Part shown: positions 34,527 through 40,863 of the stretch, piece by piece
Layout of the letters: every line of letters begins with the position of its first letter
Numbering within the stretch: the first letter of the stretch is position 1
Assembly: GCA_022340665.1 (NCBI GenBank)
Contig: JAJDNM010000009.1
Span: 1-40,863 of the forward strand
Source of the DNA: Acidobacteriota bacterium
Lineage (GTDB): Bacteria > Acidobacteriota > Thermoanaerobaculia > Thermoanaerobaculales > Sulfomarinibacteraceae
Direction: 5' to 3'
Length of the DNA stretch: 40,863 nt
Notes under the pieces: generated by a model
Seen by the model: the letters and a program-made list of their open reading frames with translations, nothing else
Told to the model about the DNA's origin: nothing
Databases searched by the model: none
Translations under genes and position numbers: made by a program

Positions 34527-37500
34527 TGTTCGTCCCTTACAGCCACAGCTGAGCCCGCCTCGCTGTCGGTGTGAGGAAACAGCGGTGTACGGGTGAGTTT
34601 GACCGAACGCCAGATGAAATAGATCGCCGGAAAGACGATGAGCTCCGCGATGAACGACGTGATCACGCCCCCGACCATCGGTGCCGCGATGCGTCGCATG
34701 ACGTCGGCTCCGGCGCCCGCGGCCCAGAGCACCGGGCCCAGCGAGAACAGAATCGTCATCACGGTCATCATCTTCGGGCGGATTCTCTTGACCGCCCCGT
34801 GGTCGACGGCGTCCGCAAGGTCGGCGTAACTCGCCATCTTCCCTTCGGTCGACCACCGCTCGAAGGCGATGTCGAGATACAGCAGCATCACGACACCCGT
34901 CTCTGCCGACAGCCCGGCGAGAGCGATCAACCCGACCCAGACGGCGATCGACCAGTTGTAGTGGAGGAAGTAAAGAAGCCACATTGAACCGACAACCGAA
35001 AACGGTATCGCCGACAGCACGATCGCGGTCTTGATAATCGATTTCGTGTTCAGGTAGAGGATGAGAAAGGTCAGAAACAACGTGATCGGGACGATGATGA
35101 CCAGCCGCTGCTTGGCCCGCTGCATGTACTCGTACTGGCCGGACCAGAAGATTGTGTAGCCGGAGGGCAGCTCGACATTCTCCGCGACCACTTGCTTGGC
35201 CCGTTTGACCCACGTCCCGACGTCGATGCCGCGAAGGTCGACATACACCCAGGCGTTGGGGCGTGCATTCTCGGACTTGATCGCGGGCGGACCCTGATGG
35301 ACGCGGATCGTGGCGAGCTGGGTCAGCGGGATCTGAGCACCGTTCGGGGTCGGCACCAGTACGTCGCCAAGTGCCGCAACGTTGTCCCGCAACTCGCGCG
35401 GGTAGCGGAGGTTGATCGGGTAGCGCTCGAGCCCTTCGACGGTCATGGACACGTTCATACCGCCGACAGCGGACATGATCACATCTTGAACATCGCCGAC
35501 CGTCAGGCCGTAGCGCGCCGCGGCCTCGCGGTCGATGTCGAAGTCGAGGTAGTTGCCGCCCATTACGCGCTCCGCGTACGCCGAAAGCGTGCCCTCGAGC
35601 GGCTTGACGACTGCTTCCACCTCCTTACCGATGCGCTCGAGCTCCGACAGATCCGGCCCGGCGATCTTGATGCCGACCGGGGTCTTGATCCCGGTTGAAA
35701 GCATGTCGATGCGAGTTTTGATCGGCATCGTCCAGGCGTTGGTCAGACCCGGGAACTGGATCGCGCGGTCGAGCTCCTCGACGAGCTCGTCCTTGGTCAT
35801 TCCGGTTCGCCATTCGGAGGGATCTTTGAGAACGATGGTGGTCTCGATCATCGACAGTGGCGCCGGGTCGGTTGCAGTCTCGGCGCGGCCGATCTTGCCC
35901 AACACCGACTCCACCTCGGGGAACGTCGCGATGATCTTGTCGGTCTGCTGGAGGAGCTCCTTGGCCTTGGTGATGGAGATGCCGGGAAAGGTCGTTGGCA
36001 TGTAGAGGAGGTCGCCCTCCCACAGAGGCGGCATGAACTCCGAGCCCATCTTCTGCATCGGAATCCAGGTGACCGCAACGACGATAATGGAAACGATCAC
36101 CACGGCCCACCGCCAGCGGAGGGCCAGGTTGAGGAACGGTGTGTACACGCGCTGCAGGATCCGAGAGACCGGATGATTCTCCTCCGAGTGGATCTTGCCG
36201 CGAACGAACCAGTACATCAGGACCGGGATGACGGTTACCGCGACCAGTGAGGCAAGCCCGACCGAGTACGTCTTGGTGAACGCCAGCGGCTTGAAGAGCC
36301 GGCCCTCCTGGGCCTGCAGGGTGAAGATCGGCATGAACGAGACCGTGATGACGAGCAGGCTGAAGAAGAGTGTCGGTCCGACCTCCTGCGCCGAACGTAA
36401 GATGATCTCGAAGTGGGATCTTCGGCCTTGCCACTCCTCAACATGCTTGTGGGCGTTTTCCACCATGATGATGGCCGCGTCCACAAGGACACCAATTGAG
36501 ATCGCGATACCTCCGAGCGACATGATGTTGGCGCCCAAACCCTGGGCCTTCATGACGATGAAGGCGAGAAGGATCGAGATCGGGATCGAGACGATGGCGA
36601 CGAACGCCGAGCGAAAGTGGAAGAGGAAGACGATGCAGACCAACGCGACGATGATCGATTCCTCGATGAGAGTGTGGGTCAAGGTCTCGATCGAGCGGTG
36701 AATGAGCGCAGTACGATCATATGCCACCGAGATCTCGACGTCGTCGGGCAGGCCCTGCTGAAGCTCCGCCAGGCGCTCCTTGACCCGCGCAATCGTCGAC
36801 AGCGTGTCCGAGCCGTAGCGGACTACGACAACGCCACCTACCGTCTCTCCCTCACCGTTCCATTCTGCCAGCCCGCGCCGAATTTCCGGACCGAGAGTTA
36901 TGTTGGCGATGTCCTTGAGCAGTATCGGCGTGCCGCCGGGTCCCGAACCGAGTGGAATCTCCTCGAGGTCCTTGATTTCCTTGACGTAGCCGAGGCCACG
37001 GACCATGTACTCCCGTTCGCCGGTCTCGATCAGGCGACCGCCGACGTCATTGTTGGAGCGCTTGATCGCCATCCTGATCTTGGCAAGTGGAATGTTGTAG
37101 GCACGAAGTTTGACCGGATCGACCTCAACCTGGTACTGGCGGACGAATCCACCAATCGAGGCGACCTCCGAGACTCCCTCCACCGACATGAGTCCGTACT
37201 TCAGGTACCAGTCCTGGTAGGAGCGCAGATCGGCAAGCGACCGTTCGGGCGAGTTGAGGACGTACATAAACGCCCAGCCGACTCCGGTGGCGTCCGGTCC
37301 CAACTGGGGAGCGACCCCGTCCGGAAGTTGACCCGCCATACCGCTCAGATACTCCAGGACTCGGGAGCGGGCCCAGTACATGTCGGTACCGTCCTCGAAA
37401 ATGACGTAGACAAAGCTGAATCCGAAGAAGGAGTATCCGCGAACCACCTTGGCGAACGGAACTGAGAGCATCTTCGACGCGATCGGGTACGTGATCTGAT

Positions 37501-37687
37501 CCTCAACCACCTGTGGCGCCTGGCCCGGGTACTGCGTGTAGATGATGACCTGGACGTCCGAGAGATCGGGAATGGCGTCGAGGCGAATCGACTTCATCGC
37601 CCAAATGCCACCGAGGATGGCAAACACCACACCTATGACGACCATGAACTGGTTTCTGAGCGACCATTCGATGATCCGGTTCAGCAT
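34523..37687 (-). CDS. cusA: CusA-type heavy-metal RND efflux pump
   Basis: A 1054-residue inner-membrane proton-driven transporter that moves Cu(I)/Ag(I) across the envelope with CusB and CusC. Motifs: N-terminal helix MLNRIIEWSLRNQFMVVIG, LDAIPDLSDVQVIIYTQYPGQAPQVVEDQITYP, and TM4 GGIAISIGVLVDAAIIMVENAHKHVEEW, which closely matches Cu/Ag-type pumps rather than CzcA. A second RND half follows with AGLSAETGVVMLLYLD. The start is ATG 37687 with GGGAGG upstream; the frame is open 57 nt further but lacks family residues. It ends with a 4-bp overlap on the PII-like gene. Gene order cusC-B-A matches known copper/silver operons. Confidence 0.95.
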   Translation of the reverse strand: MLNRIIEWSLRNQFMVVIGVVFAILGGIWAMKSIRLDAIPDLSDVQVIIYTQYPGQAPQVVEDQITYPIASKMLSVPFAKVVRGYSFFGFSFVYVIFEDGTDMYWARSRVLEYLSGMAGQLPDGVAPQLGPDATGVGWAFMYVLNSPERSLADLRSYQDWYLKYGLMSVEGVSEVASIGGFVRQYQVEVDPVKLRAYNIPLAKIRMAIKRSNNDVGGRLIETGEREYMVRGLGYVKEIKDLEEIPLGSGPGGTPILLKDIANITLGPEIRRGLAEWNGEGETVGGVVVVRYGSDTLSTIARVKERLAELQQGLPDDVEISVAYDRTALIHRSIETLTHTLIEESIIVALVCIVFLFHFRSAFVAIVSIPISILLAFIVMKAQGLGANIMSLGGIAISIGVLVDAAIIMVENAHKHVEEWQGRRSHFEIILRSAQEVGPTLFFSLLVITVSFMPIFTLQAQEGRLFKPLAFTKTYSVGLASLVAVTVIPVLMYWFVRGKIHSEENHPVSRILQRVYTPFLNLALRWRWAVVIVSIIVVAVTWIPMQKMGSEFMPPLWEGDLLYMPTTFPGISITKAKELLQQTDKIIATFPEVESVLGKIGRAETATDPAPLSMIETTIVLKDPSEWRTGMTKDELVEELDRAIQFPGLTNAWTMPIKTRIDMLSTGIKTPVGIKIAGPDLSELERIGKEVEAVVKPLEGTLSAYAERVMGGNYLDFDIDREAAARYGLTVGDVQDVIMSAVGGMNVSMTVEGLERYPINLRYPRELRDNVAALGDVLVPTPNGAQIPLTQLATIRVHQGPPAIKSENARPNAWVYVDLRGIDVGTWVKRAKQVVAENVELPSGYTIFWSGQYEYMQRAKQRLVIIVPITLFLTFLILYLNTKSIIKTAIVLSAIPFSVVGSMWLLYFLHYNWSIAVWVGLIALAGLSAETGVVMLLYLDIAFERWSTEGKMASYADLADAVDHGAVKRIRPKMMTVMTILFSLGPVLWAAGAGADVMRRIAAPMVGGVITSFIAELIVFPAIYFIWRSVKLTRTPLFPHTDSEAGSAVAVRDEQ

Positions 37688-37733
37688 GGTGGCGCCTCCC
37701 ATTCGTGCACGGACACGGACGTGGGCGCCAGAA

Positions 37734-39302
37734 TCACGACCCACCTCCCGCGCGTTTCTCGGCGATCATCTTCTGGATCGCCTCCTGGAGATTCGATTCA
37801 GAGTCGATCAGGAACTGAGCTGACGTCACGATCTCTTCGCCGTCCGACAGACCGTCGATCACCTGAGTGAAGCCGTCGCCCTCCGGTCCCAACCGCACGT
37901 CGCGCGGTGCGAACTGACCGTCACCAAGCGCGACGATGATCACGTTGCGTTGCCCGGTTCTGAGAACCGCCTGTGACGGAACGGCGATCACATTTCTGGC
38001 GGCCACCGGCTCGAAAAGCACGGTAGCGTACATGCCCACCCGCAGCCTGTTGCGGCTATTGTGGACCTCGAGGGTGAGCTGGACGGTGCGGGTTTTCTCC
38101 GACACCTCCGGTTCGATGTAGCGGACCCGCCCGTGAAACGTCTCGCCCGGGAAATAGGTGAGAGTTATGGTCGCCGTGCTGCCGACATCGAGCCACGGCA
38201 ACTGGTCCTCGAAGATCTCGACCGTCAGCCAGAGGTCGGAAAGGTCAGCGATGTGCAGCAGTTCCATGCCGGGACGAGTCGCCATACCTTCTAGACCCGG
38301 CATCCGTTTCATCACCACACCTCTCGCGGGAGACAGAATCTGCAGGGTTCGGAAGACCTCGCCCGTTTCCTCGAGCCGCCGAATCTGCTCTTCACTGATA
38401 TCCCAATAGGCAAGTCTCTGACGCGCCGCTTCGAGCAGGGCCTCGGCGCGGCGTCTGACGTCTCCCGGTGCATCGGTCAGGCTGGCGGCGTACTGCTTTG
38501 CCGCCAGCAGCTCCTGCTCCGTCTGCACCAGCTCCGGCGCGTAGATCTCGAATAACGGTTCACCCTTCTTCACCGGCTGTCCGATGTAGTTGACATAGGT
38601 CTCCTCGATGAACCCCGGATATTTGGTGGTCACCGAAACCATCTTTTCCTGGTCGTAACCGAGGTATCCGACGGTGCGGATTTGGTGTTTGATATCGCGT
38701 CGCCTCACGACCTCGGTCAGAACATTCATGTTCTGCTGCACTTCCGGATTGATGGTGACGACCGCGCCCCCGGCTGCCGCTGACTGGGCTTCATCGGCGT
38801 AGACCGGAACGTAATCCATTCCCATCTCGTCCTTGCGCGGCACCGGCGACGTGATGGTCGGGTCCATAGGGTTGCGGTAGAAGAGGATGTCGCGCTCAAC
38901 GGCGGGCGGTTTAGCGTCGGGAGCCTCTCCCTCTCGAAGCGGCACCAGATCCATGCCACAGATCGGGCATTGACCCGGCGCATCCTCGATCACCTGCGGA
39001 TGCATCCCGCAGGTCCATAACTCTTCTCCGTGCCCTTCTCCGTCTTCGTGCCCGACGTGCGCGTCTTTCGTCAACCCAAGCCAGTCATCGACCGGGCTGA
39101 TTCCGACCGGATCCACCACCAGCACCAGCATCACCGCCGCCCCAACCAGCACCCATAGAATGGCCTGCAGAATGGCCCTGCCCTGCTCGTTGGAACGGCG
39201 GGCGGCATATATGCCGCCCCTGCAGAAGGCTGATTCCGCAAGGTGGTCGTCGTCGGGGCGGGATATATTCCGCCCGTGGCGCGTTTCGAAGATCTTTTTC
39301 AT
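37734..39302 (-). CDS. cusB: CusB-type membrane-fusion protein with metal-binding modules
   Basis: A 522-residue periplasmic adaptor linking CusA to CusC. After an odd first 42 residues, a membrane anchor (AILQAILWVLVGAAVMLVLVV, 43-63) is followed by a metal-binding module WTCGMHPQVIEDAPGQCPICGMDL (96-119) and a second, degenerate one (YRNPMDPT, KDEMGMDYVPVY, 142-168). Then come the barrel-sandwich and alpha-hairpin (residues 195-330: VTTKYPGFIEETYVNYIGQPVKKGEPLFEIYAPEL) and C-terminal beta domains. The ATG overlaps the cusC stop (ATGA) with GGTGGAG upstream, so this start is secure. Residues 10-35 are encoded by a palindromic element (39200-39275), described separately. Confidence 0.93.
   Translation of the reverse strand: MKKIFETRHGRNISRPDDDHLAESAFCRGGIYAARRSNEQGRAILQAILWVLVGAAVMLVLVVDPVGISPVDDWLGLTKDAHVGHEDGEGHGEELWTCGMHPQVIEDAPGQCPICGMDLVPLREGEAPDAKPPAVERDILFYRNPMDPTITSPVPRKDEMGMDYVPVYADEAQSAAAGGAVVTINPEVQQNMNVLTEVVRRRDIKHQIRTVGYLGYDQEKMVSVTTKYPGFIEETYVNYIGQPVKKGEPLFEIYAPELVQTEQELLAAKQYAASLTDAPGDVRRRAEALLEAARQRLAYWDISEEQIRRLEETGEVFRTLQILSPARGVVMKRMPGLEGMATRPGMELLHIADLSDLWLTVEIFEDQLPWLDVGSTATITLTYFPGETFHGRVRYIEPEVSEKTRTVQLTLEVHNSRNRLRVGMYATVLFEPVAARNVIAVPSQAVLRTGQRNVIIVALGDGQFAPRDVRLGPEGDGFTQVIDGLSDGEEIVTSAQFLIDSESNLQEAIQKMIAEKRAGGGS
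39200..39275. repeat. Pair of 20-bp palindromes inside the cusB start
   Basis: GGGCGGCATATATGCCGCCC (39200-39219) is a perfect palindrome. GGGCGGGATATATTCCGCCC (39256-39275) is a near-copy, differing in one position on each side of the shared ATATAT core. They are 36 nt apart, forming a 76-bp doublet like a REP/BIME unit, read through in frame in cusB. No second copy was found in the window. Confidence 0.85.
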
Positions 39303-40666
39303 TGCTCCACCCCCCGGTGGGATTCGTTCAGTGGCCCTGCGACCACCCCTTCGAGACGTGCGATTGCGACATCGAGATCGGTCCGGACTCGCGCCTCCGC
39401 GATCCGGACCTGGAGCAGGACGCGCTCCGCATCGAGCAAATCGAGGGCGTTCACCGTGCCAGCCGCGTAGGCGGACTCGGCGGACCGCAACGACTGTCCC
39501 GCCTGAACGAACAGAATTTCGTTATAAAGTTTCACCTGTTCAGCCAGGAGAGGGATTCGGTGCACGAGGTCACCGAGCTCGCCGTCGATCGCGGCGGTGA
39601 CTTCGCGACGTCCCTCTTCCGCAGCCAGGCGCTTCTGCACGCCCTCTTCGATCCCGGCCTCGAGGCTGGACCCCCATATCGGTACACTGACTCCCCCAGT
39701 CAGCCCGAGGATGTCCTGGCCATTGTCCTCGGGCGGGTTGAGCCGGCCCGCCTGGTCGCTTCTTCGGTCCACGAATCCGTAGTTGAGGCCAACCACGAGG
39801 CTGGGGCTGTACGCCTTCTTCGAGGCCTCGATGCGATCTGCGGCAGCCTCGACGCGGGCATCGGCCTCCATGATCTCGGGACGATTGGCTATCGCGCGCA
39901 AGCGAAGCTCCTCGAGTCCCGGGGTTGGCGCCGCCTCGTGATCCGGTGCTTCCACCGCGACAGGCGTTGTCTGCGGGCGATCGCGCAGCGCGTTGAGCCT
40001 GGCGACCACCTCCGATCGTCGTTCCGCGATATTCAGCAGACGGGTTTCAGTCCGTGTGATCTCGGCCTGGATCTTGATGACTGCCTGGTCGAGACCGACA
40101 CCTGAGGCGTAGCGGGCCAGCGCGAGCTCGGCGTAGTGCTCGAGGGTCGCCCTGTCCTCTTTCACGACGCGGCTCTCGATGTCGAGAAACTGCAGCTCGT
40201 GATAGTCGGTGCGCGCCTCGGTCACGATCTCGATCCTCGCGGCCTCGAGCCGCGCCCGGCTCGCAACGGCGTCCCACAGGCTGGCCTGCTCATCGATCTT
40301 CAAGGTCCCGAACCACGGCAGACGCTGCATCAGGCTGACGGCAGCACGCTGCGGTCCGACCCGGGTCTGTGGCGACATCACGAACCAGGTCAGCGTCGCA
40401 GTCGGATCGGGCAGAGCTTTGACCTGGGGCGATCGCTGCTCGACGGCAGCCGCCTCGGCTTCCAGCCGGGCCAGTCTCGGGTTGCGGTCGAGGACTTCAG
40501 TGAGAAGCATTCGGAGCTTCGTGTCAGCTACCGAGGCGGTGATTTCGTCCGCCGCCGCCAATCGATCCGTATCCTCATACTCGGCGGCTCCAAAAACGGC
40601 TGCGCCGAGGACGCCGCCCATCGCGAGCGCCACACATGTTTTCGAAAATGCGTGTGTGATTCCCAT
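39299..40666 (-). CDS. cusC: CusC/TolC-type outer-membrane efflux channel
   Basis: A 455-residue outer-membrane protein completing the CusCBA pump. A signal peptide (about residues 1-27) precedes two TolC repeat halves made of long helices: LLTEVLDRNPRLARLEAEAAAVEQRSPQVKALPDP (first) and LEELRLRAIANRPEIMEADARVEAAADRIEASKKAYSPSLVVGLNYG (second), each followed by helix runs and GGVSVPIWG for the strand region. No lipobox cysteine follows the signal, unlike E. coli CusC. AAGGGAT/CAGGA precede ATG 40666. Upstream is a hairpin and the tail of another gene that may open the operon. Confidence 0.92.
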   Translation of the reverse strand: MGITHAFSKTCVALAMGGVLGAAVFGAAEYEDTDRLAAADEITASVADTKLRMLLTEVLDRNPRLARLEAEAAAVEQRSPQVKALPDPTATLTWFVMSPQTRVGPQRAAVSLMQRLPWFGTLKIDEQASLWDAVASRARLEAARIEIVTEARTDYHELQFLDIESRVVKEDRATLEHYAELALARYASGVGLDQAVIKIQAEITRTETRLLNIAERRSEVVARLNALRDRPQTTPVAVEAPDHEAAPTPGLEELRLRAIANRPEIMEADARVEAAADRIEASKKAYSPSLVVGLNYGFVDRRSDQAGRLNPPEDNGQDILGLTGGVSVPIWGSSLEAGIEEGVQKRLAAEEGRREVTAAIDGELGDLVHRIPLLAEQVKLYNEILFVQAGQSLRSAESAYAAGTVNALDLLDAERVLLQVRIAEARVRTDLDVAIARLEGVVAGPLNESHRGVEQ

Positions 40667-40714
40667 TCCTGATCCCTTCGTTCGAGGGGAAAGGACGCAC
40701 CTCTCCCCCAGTCA

Positions 40715-40735
40715 GCGATTCGCCCGGCGAATCGC
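40715..40735. other. Hairpin between the partial gene and cusC
   Basis: GCGATTCGCC and GGCGAATCGC form perfect 10-bp arms around one base, or an 8-bp stem with a 5-nt loop. On the minus strand it directly follows the stop of the partial gene and lacks a T tract, so it could be a processing or attenuation hairpin, or a regulator site, in front of cusC. Confidence 0.6.
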
Positions 40736-40736
40736 C

Positions 40737-40863
40737 CTAGGTCAGGAATGCACAGTCGACGAGGTAGGCAGGTGGAGCCGGTGGAGGCGCCGGCGGGCGG
40801 AAGGAGCGTACCCGCGGCGAGTCGCCCGGAGACCCGGGCCCGAAAGCCGCCAGCGCTGAAACC
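40737..40863 (-). CDS. C-terminal end of a gene upstream of cusC (partial)
   Basis: A minus-strand frame enters from the right edge and ends TAG at 40739-40737. The last 41 residues are proline-rich and end FRPPAPPPAPPAYLVDCAFLT, which looks like the disordered tail of a small exported protein rather than random GC-rich sequence. It ends 70 bp before cusC. Small proteins with such tails often head copper-efflux operons, but I do not recognise the family. Only the tail is visible, so both reality and function are uncertain. Confidence 0.4.
   Translation of the reverse strand, partial: VSALAAFGPGSPGDSPRVRSFRPPAPPPAPPAYLVDCAFLT

Noticed and set aside
34527-35213. Long upstream extension of the PII-like gene
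   Set aside because: It reads cusA in another frame; the PII fold starts exactly at the ATG overlapping the cusA stop.

Overview
This window is dense, GC-rich bacterial chromosome with about 33 protein-coding genes and no rRNA, tRNA, CRISPR array or insertion sequence that I can see. Gene content points to a Gram-negative, probably marine or salt-exposed heterotroph: CusABC-type envelope-spanning efflux, a decayed TonB-dependent receptor with an N-terminal STN plus carboxypeptidase-regulatory-like module, a periplasmic tricorn-type protease, and two compatible-solute pathways. That mix would suit an Acidobacteriota-like lineage (for example Thermoanaerobaculia), but this is inference from gene content only.

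Layout. 1-5345 (minus): a MarR-type regulator, ablA and ablB (N-epsilon-acetyl-beta-lysine synthesis), then fructokinase and sucrose-phosphate synthase (cut by the window edge): two osmolyte pathways in a row. 5550-8290 (plus): infC starting with an AUC codon, a sodium/solute symporter and a degenerate SDH/ClpP-fold protein. 8338-12859: a secreted probable beta-propeller protein divergent from a tricorn protease homologue. 12860-21639: an amino-acid block with a short IMPACT/YigZ protein, a fused small-molecule kinase plus PLP phospho-lyase, an APC permease, an aminotransferase, two ornithine cyclodeaminase/mu-crystallin proteins and a zinc-ribbon thioredoxin. 21818-25854: asparagine synthetase coupled to an ArnT-like membrane glycosyltransferase, and a DUF302 protein. 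25959-26930: a chimeric pseudogene, ended by a strong terminator. 26994-30490: a YtrA-type GntR repressor with a clear promoter and operator, its ABC exporter and a degenerate STAS protein. 30506-40863 (minus): a Cu/Ag resistance block (partial gene, cusC, cusB, cusA, a PII-like gene, a P1B copper ATPase), then a methyltransferase and a small LEA-like protein.

How the genes work together. The left edge looks like an osmotic-stress locus. The centre is plausibly a lysine or hydroxylysine catabolic region: kinase plus phospho-lyase acting on a hydroxy-amine, and aminotransferase plus ketimine reductase acting on a diamino acid. The right part is a metal-efflux operon with 4-bp overlaps between successive genes.

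The most unusual non-genic signals are three families of 7-bp tandem repeats at gene borders (GATGCTG-, AACGTTG- and AGTTGAG-type), a pair of 20-bp palindromes inside the start of cusB, and a perfect 10-bp inverted repeat just downstream of the GntR promoter.
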